A stretch of DNA of 14,988 nucleotides, taken from assembly GCA_021802305.1 (NCBI GenBank), contig JAKAAD010000013.1:1-14988 (forward strand), in the 5' to 3' direction. This document shows positions 1 to 6,990 of the stretch, piece by piece. The notes beneath the pieces were generated by a model. That model was given only the letters and a program-made list of their open reading frames with translations, made no database searches and had not been told where the DNA came from. The DNA comes from a bacterium (GTDB lineage: Bacteria > Chlamydiota > Chlamydiia > Chlamydiales > Rhabdochlamydiaceae). Each line of letters opens with the position of its first letter. Position 1 is the first letter of the stretch. The position numbers and the translations under genes were made by a program.

Positions 1-29
1 GTTTTCGAAAAGGCGCCTCCTGAAACGCG
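1..29. repeat. Left arm of a 29-bp perfect inverted repeat (partner 546-574)
   Basis: Bases 1-29 are the exact reverse complement of 546-574, and the match stops at base 30. The element contains two abutting palindromes, TTTTCGAAAA at 2-11 and AGGCGCCT at 11-18. It lies inside the partial minus-strand frame at the window edge. Whether the match continues left of base 1 cannot be seen. Confidence 0.9.
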
Positions 30-177
30 TCCGCCATCTCCATGTATGTTTGGCATAAATAAATTGATACCCCTCTAGAGGATGACGTAGAATATGTTGC
101 ATAAACAGTGGGTGTTCGCGCACGTTGCCCATGTGTTCTTTGCGAAGAAGTGTTGCATGGTAGATAATTTTTTTCAT
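1..177 (-). CDS. 5' part of a gene, possible glycosyltransferase (runs off left edge)
   Basis: An open frame starts with ATG at 177-175 and continues through position 1 without a stop, giving 59 residues that begin MKKIIYHATLLRKEHMGNVR. A Shine-Dalgarno-like AAGGGA lies about 9 bases before the ATG, which supports the start. The short hydrophobic first strand followed by a helix with charged and His residues resembles the opening of cytosolic glycosyltransferases. It also lies in a sugar locus, on the same strand as the epimerase and oxidoreductase genes upstream. No catalytic motif is inside the window, so the family is a guess. The last 29 bases (29-1) are an exact inverted copy of 546-574, so the final nine or so residues should be checked against reads. 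The frame itself looks real; the function is uncertain. Confidence 0.5.
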   Translation of the reverse strand, partial: MKKIIYHATLLRKEHMGNVREHPLFMQHILRHPLEGYQFIYAKHTWRWRTRFRRRLFEN

Positions 178-193
178 AACTAGCATTCCCTTG

Positions 194-223
194 GGAAATT
201 GCAAGAAAAATCATGCAATTTCC
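194..223. other. 9-bp stem hairpin in the leader of the left-edge gene
   Basis: GGAAATTGC at 194-202 and GCAATTTCC at 215-223 form a perfect 9-bp stem with a 12-base loop. No T tract follows on either strand, so it is not a standard terminator. On the minus strand it lies just before the AAGGGA ribosome-binding site of the partial gene starting at 177. An adjoining TTCCC-TT-GGGAA (186-197) could pair with that site instead. A regulatory role is only a possibility. The rest of the 178-318 gap shows only a weak A/T-rich inverted repeat (284-292 with 311-319). Confidence 0.3.
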
Positions 224-318
224 TTGTAATATTCCTTACCTTGACTTCGTTGTGTAAGAGGTCTATGAACCGCTCGCCATTCTATGAAAATACTTTTTTT
301 TTACACACATTATTTTCA

Positions 319-1512
319 TCATGAATCACGCTCTCTTACCTCCTGCAACACGTATTCTGCAAAGGAGATCGCACAGGTAAACGCTGGAGATACGGCGTTT
401 AAAATGTGCAGCGAATCCGCCGTGCGTTCCACGCAAAAATCCATGACAAGCGTGCGCTTTTTCTTGTCGATGAGTTGTGCGCGAATTCCCGGTTGACCCC
501 AGGTGTGATATTGTTCTGGATGAAGCACGTGGACAAGAGAGGCTGCGCGTTTCAGGAGGCGCCTTTTCGAAAACTTTTGCATCTCTTCCCATGCAAGTTT
601 TGCAAAATGAAAACGATTGTGGACGAGCAACCCGAGTTCATTGGCCATGATCTCTCCAAATTCCCCCCACTTGAAATTTTCCCTCAGGGTATAATTTTCT
701 CTCCAAAACGCAGGGATAGCCGTCGGTCCAATCTTTAGCTTTCCGTCCACGGTCCTTGTAAAGTGCACTCCCAAAAATGGATAATTCGCGTGAGGTACGG
801 GATAGACGTGCATTCGCAATGCGGGGTTAGGATCTTTACTCACCAAATAGAGCCCCTTAAAGGGAAGAATGGCCAGCTCGCGCGCGCATCCAAAATCGCG
901 TGCAATTTTGTCTGCGTAAAGCCCTGCTGCATTCACAACATATCCGGCTTTGATCTCTCCTTGTGTTGTAAGAATAGTGCTTCCCCGTTTTCCCAGATAT
1001 TGGGTCGAAGACTGGAGAATGACTCCTCTTTCTTCAGCTTCGCACACGTACGCCTCCACCACCAATGAGGGATCTACAGAAGCTGTCGTTGGAGAGTACA
1101 CTGCTTTCCCCACTGTTCGCACATTAGGATCTAATGTAGATACCTCTTTTTCATCCAATTCATAAAGCTCTACGCCATTGGTTTGCCCTCGCTCGAAAAG
1201 TTCTCGCAACGCGGAAAGTTCCGTTGCACGTTGCGCTACGACGAGCTTGCCACACGAAAGGAGTGGGATATTTCTTTCTGCGCAATATGTGCGAAGACGT
1301 CTACTCCCTTCACGGGTAAGCTTGGCTTTTAGGCTATCGGGAGAGTAATAAAAACCTGCATGAATGACACCGCTATTTCTTCTGCTTGCATGCATCCCAA
1401 AGGCGCTCTCTTTTTCAATGAGACAGATCTTTTGCTTGGGGAAAAGCTCTTTCCATCGGATGGCTATGCGCAAGCCAATGACACCACCGCCAATGACAAG
1501 AACGTCATACAT
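319..1512 (-). CDS. LhgO-like FAD-dependent oxidoreductase (L-2-hydroxyglutarate oxidase family)
   Basis: This 397-residue protein belongs to the DAO/GlpD-like FAD oxidoreductases. It opens with a dinucleotide-binding fold (GGGVIG, residues 8-13), followed by HASRRNSGVIHAG (41-53), the signature region of L-2-hydroxyglutarate oxidases. NAAGLYAD in the middle and GIRAQLID and NAVSPAFTC near the C-terminus are also typical, so it is full length. The family oxidises 2-hydroxy acids with FAD. Its position in a sugar locus leaves open a sugar-derived hydroxyacid as substrate. The ATG at 1512 is chosen because the Rossmann strand starts right after it. An in-frame ATG at 1542, preceded by AGGAG 13 bases upstream, would add ten residues of no recognisable fold. 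The start overlaps the epimerase stop by 8 bases, so the two are co-transcribed. The fold and family are confident; the substrate is not. Confidence 0.85.
   Translation of the reverse strand: MYDVLVIGGGVIGLRIAIRWKELFPKQKICLIEKESAFGMHASRRNSGVIHAGFYYSPDSLKAKLTREGSRRLRTYCAERNIPLLSCGKLVVAQRATELSALRELFERGQTNGVELYELDEKEVSTLDPNVRTVGKAVYSPTTASVDPSLVVEAYVCEAEERGVILQSSTQYLGKRGSTILTTQGEIKAGYVVNAAGLYADKIARDFGCARELAILPFKGLYLVSKDPNPALRMHVYPVPHANYPFLGVHFTRTVDGKLKIGPTAIPAFWRENYTLRENFKWGEFGEIMANELGLLVHNRFHFAKLAWEEMQKFSKRRLLKRAASLVHVLHPEQYHTWGQPGIRAQLIDKKKRTLVMDFCVERTADSLHILNAVSPAFTCAISFAEYVLQEVRERDS
546..574. repeat. Right arm of a 29-bp perfect inverted repeat (partner 1-29)
   Basis: This arm lies inside the LhgO-like gene, where it encodes the stretch FSKRRLLKR of an otherwise normal-looking protein. 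The sequence on both sides continues a typical LhgO reading frame, so this copy is probably the native one. The arms are separated by 516 bases. Confidence 0.9.
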
Positions 1513-2443
1513 TGCTGTACTTGGAATTTTTAAGCATAGCATATCCCTTGATCAGCTCCTGAATGCCAAAATCGAGAGAATACTCTGCGCGAAAACCCGT
1601 CTTTTCTATCTTTTCATTGGAGACAATGTAATTTCTCTGATCGGGATCTTTGCCAATAGGAGCTTCCAAAAATGTAAATGCGGGCAAGTATTTTTGGATC
1701 TTTTGACAGAGCTCTTTTTTAGAGATGTTTGCATCGGATAATCCGACATTGTAAATATTGCCCTTCATGACTCCAAAGTTCTGTATGGCATGCAAAAATG
1801 CGCGTGCAACATCGCGTACATGGATGTAGTTGCGCTTAAAAGTACTCTCAAAAAGGACAACAGAGCGATCGTGAACTGCACGGTGCGTTAGATCATTGAC
1901 GAGCAAATCGATGCGCATACGTGGAGCGAAACCAAATACGGTAGCTAAGCGAAAACTAATCGCATGAGGATGCTGCATGAGAGCCTTTTCTACTTCGACC
2001 TTTTCTTTGGCGTATTGAGAAATCGGACGAAGCGGAGATTCTTCCGTGCAAAAGTTGTTTTTGTCCCCAGTGCCATATGCACTATTTGTGGTGGGCATCA
2101 ATACGATTTGGTCCTTGCTTAATACTTTGAGCATATCAATGACTGCATCTCTATTTGTCGTCGTAGCACTTACTGGATCGCGATCGCACAAAGGAGCGCC
2201 CACTAATGCAGCAAGAGGAATGATCAGATCGCTTGTTTTTAAAAGAGGAAGCATGGTGCTTTGCACGCGTACATCTCCTCGAACGACGCGAAAATGATCA
2301 TGATGACACACAGCCGCTAAGCTGTTTTGATCATACATGAAATTATCTAGCACAGTCACTTCGTAACCTGCTTCAAGAAGTTGAGGTACGAGGATCGAAC
2401 CGATGTATCCTGCGCCACCAGTAATGAGTATGCGATATGTCAT
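1505..2443 (-). CDS. NAD-dependent nucleotide-sugar epimerase/dehydratase (extended SDR)
   Basis: This 312-residue extended short-chain dehydrogenase carries the NAD-binding motif TGGAGYIG at residues 8-15. The catalytic set is Ser121 in TTNSAYG with Tyr144 and Lys148 in QYAKEK. Length and layout match the UDP-glucose 4-epimerase/dTDP-glucose dehydratase superfamily, which act on the sugar of a nucleotide-sugar through a 4-keto intermediate. Which sugar is used cannot be told from sequence. It is the first gene of the minus-strand unit and its TGA overlaps the oxidoreductase start. The ATG at 2443 has no good ribosome-binding site. A TATAAT at 2460-2455 would place the transcript start only a few bases upstream, so the mRNA may be nearly leaderless. 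Confidence 0.85.
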   Translation of the reverse strand: MTYRILITGGAGYIGSILVPQLLEAGYEVTVLDNFMYDQNSLAAVCHHDHFRVVRGDVRVQSTMLPLLKTSDLIIPLAALVGAPLCDRDPVSATTTNRDAVIDMLKVLSKDQIVLMPTTNSAYGTGDKNNFCTEESPLRPISQYAKEKVEVEKALMQHPHAISFRLATVFGFAPRMRIDLLVNDLTHRAVHDRSVVLFESTFKRNYIHVRDVARAFLHAIQNFGVMKGNIYNVGLSDANISKKELCQKIQKYLPAFTFLEAPIGKDPDQRNYIVSNEKIEKTGFRAEYSLDFGIQELIKGYAMLKNSKYSNV

Positions 2444-2451
2444 TTCTAAAA

Positions 2452-2481
2452 TTGATTATATTACACCGCATGCAGTATAGT
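2452..2481 (+). promoter_or_regulatory. Predicted sigma-70-type promoter for the radical SAM/heptose operon
   Basis: TTGATT at 2452-2457 and TATAGT at 2476-2481 are separated by 18 bases, with an extended -10 TG at 2471-2472. Transcription would start near 2488, giving a leader of about 24 bases before the GTG at 2512. This fits the chosen start and the Shine-Dalgarno at 2500-2503. It is read by eye from consensus only. Confidence 0.5.
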
Positions 2482-2485
2482 CGCA
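2455..2485 (-). promoter_or_regulatory. Predicted promoter for the divergent epimerase/oxidoreductase unit
   Basis: A perfect TATAAT is read on the minus strand at 2460-2455. Its -35 partner is poor; the closest is TTGCGA at 2486-2481, with a 20-base spacer. It overlaps the plus-strand promoter, so RNA polymerase could not occupy both at once. The predicted start leaves a very short leader to the ATG at 2443. Confidence 0.35.
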
Positions 2486-2511
2486 AATGTTTTGAATGTG
2501 GAGAAAAAAAA

Positions 2512-4005
2512 GTGGCAAAGCAACATGTCGATTGTCTATTCATTAATCCCGGGTCTCTTTCGGAAGTGTACCAAACTCTTGGCAATGAATATTGCGCGAT
2601 AGAGCCCCCATCATTAGCAGCGCTTTTTGCAACTTATGTACGCAATAAAGGAGCATCCGTCGCGATGATCGATGCACCCGCGCTTCAATTGAGTCCTTCG
2701 CAAGTTGCTGCATTCATTGAAGAAAACTACAATCCCACGCTCATCGTTGTGGTCGTCTACGGATTCCAACCATCTGCTTCGACGCAAAACATGCCCGCTG
2801 CAGGAAAAACATGTCTCGAAATCAAAACGCGCAACCCACAATACAAAATCTTAATGACCGGAACTCATGTTGCCGCGCTTCCCGAACGCACATTGAAAGA
2901 GGAAGAAGTGGATTTTGTTTGTAGCCAAGAAGGACCACAAACCATATGGGGTGTACTCGAGATTTTGAAAGCACGGGGAAGCGATTTTAGTCAGGTACCT
3001 AGTTTAGTGTACTATCAAAATAACGTTCTGATCTCAACGCCTAAAGGACCTCTTCTTGAAGACATCAGCACGTGCATGCCGGGTGCTGCTTGGGATCTCC
3101 TCCCCATGGATCGATATCGCGCGCACAATTGGCATTGTTTTGAAGACATCCATCATCGCTCTCCTTACGCTTCGATGCATACTTCTTTAGGTTGCCCCTA
3201 TCGGTGCACATTTTGCTGCATCAATGCCCCATTTGGCGGATCTTCTTATCGATTATGGAAACCAGAAGTCGTTCTTCAAGACATCGATCTTTTAGTAAAC
3301 AAATACGGAGTGAAAAACATCAAATTTGTCGATGAAATGTTCGTGCTCAATCCCAAACATGTCAATGGCATCTGCGACTTGCTTATCGAAAGAAATTACG
3401 GATTAAATATCTGGGCCTATGCGCGCGTCGATACCGTGCGAGAACAATTTTTGGAAAAGCTCTATAAAGCGGGATTTCGATGGCTTGCTCTCGGCATTGA
3501 ATCGGGAAGTAAACACGTGCGCGATGGCGTGGAAAAAGGACGCTTTGGATCAGAAGATATTTTGCGCGTCGTACGAATGATTCAAAATGCCGGTATGAAC
3601 GTCATTGGCAACTACATTTTCGGACTACCTGATGATACGCATGAATCCATGGGCGAAACCCTGCAACTCGCCTTAGATGCCAATTGCGAATTTGCAAATT
3701 TTTACTGTGCGATGGCCTATCCCGGCTCTAAACTCTATGCGTTAGCACAGGAAAACCATTGGGCTCTTCCGGACAATTGGCTTGGGTATTCCCAACACTC
3801 CTTCAATACACAACCCTTGCGAACCGAAACATTATCGGCAGCAGAAGTCGTTGCCTTTCGCGATGCTGCGTTTCACAAATATTTCAGTCATCCTAACTAC
3901 CTCTCTCTTGTGCGAAAAAAGTTTGGCGAAGATGTACTACATCACATTGAAGAGATGAACAAAATAAAACTCCGACGCAAGTTATTAGAAGAAGCTTGTG
4001 TATAA
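2512..4005 (+). CDS. B12-binding-type radical SAM enzyme
   Basis: This 497-residue protein has an N-terminal cobalamin-binding-like Rossmann domain (about residues 1-140, opening KQHVDCLFINPG). A radical SAM core follows, with the 4Fe-4S motif Cys228-x3-Cys232-x2-Cys235 (GCPYRCTFC). GIESGS and NVIGNYIFGLPDDT are later core-barrel signatures. Family members cleave S-adenosylmethionine to a radical and perform methylations, rearrangements or redox steps, and many sit in glycan loci. The N-terminal domain lacks the classical DxHxxG B12 ligand motif, as is common in this class, so cobalamin use is not assured. The start is GTG at 2512, with GGAG at 2500-2503 spaced 8 bases. An earlier in-frame ATG at 2437 lies inside the divergent gene and upstream of the promoter. 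It is the first gene of its operon. The reaction is unknown. Confidence 0.85.
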   Translation: MAKQHVDCLFINPGSLSEVYQTLGNEYCAIEPPSLAALFATYVRNKGASVAMIDAPALQLSPSQVAAFIEENYNPTLIVVVVYGFQPSASTQNMPAAGKTCLEIKTRNPQYKILMTGTHVAALPERTLKEEEVDFVCSQEGPQTIWGVLEILKARGSDFSQVPSLVYYQNNVLISTPKGPLLEDISTCMPGAAWDLLPMDRYRAHNWHCFEDIHHRSPYASMHTSLGCPYRCTFCCINAPFGGSSYRLWKPEVVLQDIDLLVNKYGVKNIKFVDEMFVLNPKHVNGICDLLIERNYGLNIWAYARVDTVREQFLEKLYKAGFRWLALGIESGSKHVRDGVEKGRFGSEDILRVVRMIQNAGMNVIGNYIFGLPDDTHESMGETLQLALDANCEFANFYCAMAYPGSKLYALAQENHWALPDNWLGYSQHSFNTQPLRTETLSAAEVVAFRDAAFHKYFSHPNYLSLVRKKFGEDVLHHIEEMNKIKLRRKLLEEACV

Positions 4006-4023
4006 CTGTTTAAGGACAACGGT

Positions 4024-5034
4024 TTGATTATTGCACGCACTCCTTTTCGCATCTCTTTCTTTGGCGGTGGGACGGATTATCCCACTTGGGTGAAGAAATA
4101 CGGTGGACGCGTCATTGGAACATCCATTAATCACTGGTCTTATATTACTTGTAGAGAATATCCTCCATTTTTCGAACACAAATACCGCATCTGTTATTCT
4201 AAAATTGAAACGACAAAATCTCTTCTTGAAATCGAACACCCTGCAGTAAAAGCTGTTCTTCACTATTTAGGTTACCACGAAAAAGGTCTCGAAATTCACT
4301 ACAATGCAGATTTACCTGCGCGCACAGGATTGGGGTCCAGCTCTGCCTTTGTCGTAGGAGCGCTCAATGCACTCCTAGCTTTGTGCAACAAATCCCTGCC
4401 AAAGCAAGAACTCGCTCGGCTCGCCATCCATATTGAACAAGACCACCTGAATGAGGTCGTAGGTTCGCAAGATCAATTTCTTACTGCGTGCGGCGGATTT
4501 AATCAGATCATCTTTTCTCCTGATGGATCCATTTCCGTCTATCCAGTTATAGCACCCGTAGAGAGGATCGATGCATTGCAAAAACATCTCATGCTCTTTT
4601 TTACCGGATTTTCTCGATTTGCACACGAGGTAGCAAAGTCAAAAATTGCAAACTTTGAAAAAAAAGAACAAGAACTTCTGCGCATGCAAGAAATGGTAGA
4701 AACTGCCCTTCATATCTTGCAAAATGAAGCGCAAGATCTTTGCGCTTTTGGCGAGCTTCTTCATGAATCGTGGCAATTAAAGAGAGGCCTTTCCGAAAAG
4801 GTCTCCTCTACTGCTATCGATGCAATGTATACAAAGGCGCGGCATGCAGGAGCCATTGGAGGCAAGTTGTTAGGAGCTGGAGGAGGAGGATTTATGCTCC
4901 TATTCGTACGACCAGAACAACAAGCTGCCGTAAAAGAAGCTCTGCGAGATTTTCTCTTTGTACCCTTCCGATTTGAATATGGAGGGAGCAATATCATCGT
5001 GCACCAACCAAGCGGGTTTGTATCTCATGTCTGA
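4024..5034 (+). CDS. hddA: HddA-type GHMP kinase (D-glycero-D-manno-heptose-7-phosphate 1-kinase family)
   Basis: This 336-residue GHMP-superfamily kinase begins IIARTPFRISFFGGGTDYP, the opening typical of HddA and related sugar kinases. The ATP-binding loop RTGLGSSSAF is at residues 100-109 and the C-terminal glycine motif GGKLLGAGGGGF at about 279-290. HddA phosphorylates D-glycero-alpha-D-manno-heptose 7-phosphate at C1 on the way to GDP-heptose. Relatives include L-fucose kinase-like enzymes, so the substrate is inferred. Translation starts at TTG 4024, with AAGGA at 4012-4016 spaced 7 bases; no ATG fits the conserved N-terminus. It begins 18 bases after the radical SAM stop and overlaps the next gene by 8 bases. 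The isomerase, phosphatase and guanylyltransferase partners (GmhA, GmhB, HddC) are not in the window. Confidence 0.8.
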   Translation: MIIARTPFRISFFGGGTDYPTWVKKYGGRVIGTSINHWSYITCREYPPFFEHKYRICYSKIETTKSLLEIEHPAVKAVLHYLGYHEKGLEIHYNADLPARTGLGSSSAFVVGALNALLALCNKSLPKQELARLAIHIEQDHLNEVVGSQDQFLTACGGFNQIIFSPDGSISVYPVIAPVERIDALQKHLMLFFTGFSRFAHEVAKSKIANFEKKEQELLRMQEMVETALHILQNEAQDLCAFGELLHESWQLKRGLSEKVSSTAIDAMYTKARHAGAIGGKLLGAGGGGFMLLFVRPEQQAAVKEALRDFLFVPFRFEYGGSNIIVHQPSGFVSHV

Positions 5035-5974
5035 TGCATTATGTATTTTAGGTGCAAGTGGCCTCATCGGCTCTGCTTGCAAACGGCTCTTTTCTCGCGA
5101 TCCTTCTTATTCGCTACTCTGCCCTACACGTAAAGAACTCGACCTTTTAAAGAAAGACGATGTGATCTCATACTTTGCTACACATCAACCTAAGTTCGTC
5201 ATTCTTGCTGCGGGATTTGTAGGAGGGATTCAACACAATCTTTCTTTTCCGGCCGATCTTCTTACAAAAAATCTCTCAATACAATTACATGTATTTGAAG
5301 CAGCGCAAAAATTCGAGATAAAGCGCATGGTTTTTTATGCCTCCTCGTGCATGTATCCCAAAACATCTCCTCAGCCCCTGCAAGAATCTTCTCTCTTCAA
5401 AGGAGAAGTAGAGCTCACGAGCATGTCTTATGCCATGGCAAAACTCGCAGGAGTGCAAATGGCCCGTGCATTTAATGCGCAATATGGCGAAGGCCGCTTT
5501 TTAGCATTGATCCCGAACACTGTGTATGGACCACATGCGCATTTTGATCCCAATGTGGGACATGTTGTCTCGGCTTTGATGGCGCGTTTACATGAAGCAA
5601 AAGAAGAAGGAAAGCCTAGGGTTACCTTGTGGGGAGATGGCACTCCGCGACGCGAATTTATTCACTGCGACGATGTTGCGAGTGCTACTTCATTTTTGCT
5701 CAAACACCCAACCGTCGAAGCAGTTCCCATAAACATAGGAGTGGGATATGATGTGAGCATAAAAGAACTCGCCTTGCTACTCCAGCGCATCGTGGGTTAC
5801 GAAGGAGCATTGGATTGGGATGCAAGCAAGCCAAATGGAGCTCCACGCAAATTGCTAGATAGTCATTTGATAGAGCAACTAGGCTGGAAACATGGGGTGG
5901 ACCTTCCTCAGGGTCTTGCAGCTACCTATGATTGGTACGCCAACACGATGAGGCAACAGTGGATACTGCAATGA
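5027..5974 (+). CDS. GDP-L-fucose synthase-like (Fcl/WcaG) 3,5-epimerase/4-reductase
   Basis: This 315-residue extended SDR closely follows the GDP-L-fucose synthase layout: NADP motif GASGLIGSA near the N-terminus, YASSCMYPK, SYAMAKLAG, NTVYGPH and REFIHCDD. Reductase residues Ser106, Tyr135 and Lys139 are present. The two epimerisation residues of E. coli Fcl (Cys109, His179) have counterparts in Cys108 and His179, so it may both epimerise and reduce a GDP-4-keto sugar. Next to an HddA-type kinase, the substrate could be a GDP-4-keto-6-deoxy-heptose, as for Campylobacter WcaG-type enzymes, rather than the fucose precursor. The required 4,6-dehydratase (Gmd/DmhA) is not seen here unless the epimerase at 1505-2443 fills that role. 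The ATG at 5027 is chosen because the Rossmann strand follows at once. It overlaps the kinase stop by 8 bases and the next start by 4. Confidence 0.8.
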   Translation: MSDALCILGASGLIGSACKRLFSRDPSYSLLCPTRKELDLLKKDDVISYFATHQPKFVILAAGFVGGIQHNLSFPADLLTKNLSIQLHVFEAAQKFEIKRMVFYASSCMYPKTSPQPLQESSLFKGEVELTSMSYAMAKLAGVQMARAFNAQYGEGRFLALIPNTVYGPHAHFDPNVGHVVSALMARLHEAKEEGKPRVTLWGDGTPRREFIHCDDVASATSFLLKHPTVEAVPINIGVGYDVSIKELALLLQRIVGYEGALDWDASKPNGAPRKLLDSHLIEQLGWKHGVDLPQGLAATYDWYANTMRQQWILQ

Positions 5975-6990
5975 TCAAATATCCATATAAAGGGAAAGGC
6001 ATTCAAGGCCTCAAAGAGAAGATAGAAAATTATACAGCAAAAGATTTGCTGCAGATCTTTCGTGCGATGTTTCGCATTCGCCTCATCGAAGAAGAGATTG
6101 CCACGCGCTACCAAGACAACGAAATGAAATCGCCTGTGCATTTGGCGAATGGTCAAGAAGCCGTCGCTGTTGGCAGCTGCATGGCTCTACGCAAAGAAGA
6201 TCTCGTCTATTGCGGTCATCGAACGCACGCCGTTTACTTAGCAAAAGGAGGTAATCTCGATGCAATGCTCTCTGAACTTCATTGTCGAAGCAATGGCTGC
6301 TGCGCTTCTCGCGGCGGCTCTATGCATCTTCTCGACAAAGAAGTGGGAATGGCTGGATCCTCTGCCATTGTTGCCGGGATCATTCCCATTGCCACTGGAG
6401 CCGCACTTGCTGCAAAACTACAAGGGAAGGATCACAAAATCTGCGTCTTTTTTGGCGATGCAGCTGTAGAAGAGGGCGCCTTTTGGGAAAGCATAAACTT
6501 TGCAAAGTTGAAAGAACTTCCTATCTTATACATTTGCGAAAACAACTACTATTCCGTTTGTTCTCCTTTAGAACATCGTCAGGCACTTGGAATAAACATT
6601 GCTGATAAAGTGAGAGCTTTTGGATTGGAAAGTTGGTCCCTGGATGGCAATAACGTGCTAGAAGTACACGAAGCGACACAAAGAGCTGTGCATCTTCTTC
6701 AAAAAGGAAACGGCCCAGTTTTTTTTGAAGCTCATACTTATCGATGGATGGGGCATCACGGCGATAGAGAAGATCTTGGATATCGCTCCCAAGAAGAGCT
6801 CGCAAGCTGGAAACAAGTAGATCCCCTTCTTCTCCTAAAAGAAGTCTTGAGTGAACAAGGAATGCTATCGCGCAAACAACAGGAAGAATTCGCACAAGAA
6901 ATCCAGCGCGAAATTGTTCAAGGATTTGAGAGAGCCCTCCAAAGTCCTTTTCCCCTAGAAGAAGATCTCTTAACCCACGTGTATGCATAA
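5971..6990 (+). CDS. Thiamine-diphosphate dehydrogenase E1 alpha subunit (pyruvate/acetoin dehydrogenase-like)
   Basis: This 339-residue protein has the E1-alpha layout: NGQEAVAVGS near residues 65-75, GGSMHLLD, and the thiamine-diphosphate/Mg site running from Gly162-Asp163-Ala164 to Asn191-Asn192, a GDG-to-NN motif with the second Gly replaced by Ala. The C-terminal loop reads RWMGHHGDREDLGYR, in place of the RxxGHSxxDP loop of housekeeping pyruvate dehydrogenases. The ATG at 5971 overlaps the previous stop as ATGA, and its own TAA overlaps the E1-beta ATG, implying equimolar translation of the two subunits. E1 decarboxylates a 2-oxoacid and normally passes the acyl group to lipoyl-E2, but no E2 or E3 gene is present. 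Within a sugar operon it may instead transfer a two-carbon unit to a sugar. That role is inference; the family is confident. Confidence 0.88.
   Translation: MIKYPYKGKGIQGLKEKIENYTAKDLLQIFRAMFRIRLIEEEIATRYQDNEMKSPVHLANGQEAVAVGSCMALRKEDLVYCGHRTHAVYLAKGGNLDAMLSELHCRSNGCCASRGGSMHLLDKEVGMAGSSAIVAGIIPIATGAALAAKLQGKDHKICVFFGDAAVEEGAFWESINFAKLKELPILYICENNYYSVCSPLEHRQALGINIADKVRAFGLESWSLDGNNVLEVHEATQRAVHLLQKGNGPVFFEAHTYRWMGHHGDREDLGYRSQEELASWKQVDPLLLLKEVLSEQGMLSRKQQEEFAQEIQREIVQGFERALQSPFPLEEDLLTHVYA

Noticed and set aside
284..319. A/T inverted repeat (284-292 with 311-319) with a T-rich loop after the LhgO-like gene
   Set aside because: The stem is all A/T but for one G-C pair, and the T run is in the loop rather than after the stem, so it is a poor terminator candidate.
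284..496. Plus-strand frame starting MKILFFYTHYFHHE, preceded by TTGACT-17-TATGAA (241-269)
   Set aside because: The first dozen residues look like a glycosyltransferase start and lie in the intergenic gap, but the rest is antisense to the well-supported LhgO gene and there is no ribosome-binding site. At most it is a relic. An inversion between the 29-bp repeats would not restore a longer frame.
2437..2511. Upstream in-frame extension of the radical SAM gene from ATG 2437
   Set aside because: It would start inside the divergent epimerase gene and upstream of the predicted promoter. GTG 2512 has a well-placed GGAG and starts just before the conserved fold.
4785..4810. Hairpin-like GGCCTTTCCGAAAAGGTC followed by CTCCTCT
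   Set aside because: It lies inside the heptose kinase coding sequence with an unbroken frame and no T tract, so it is not taken as a terminator.
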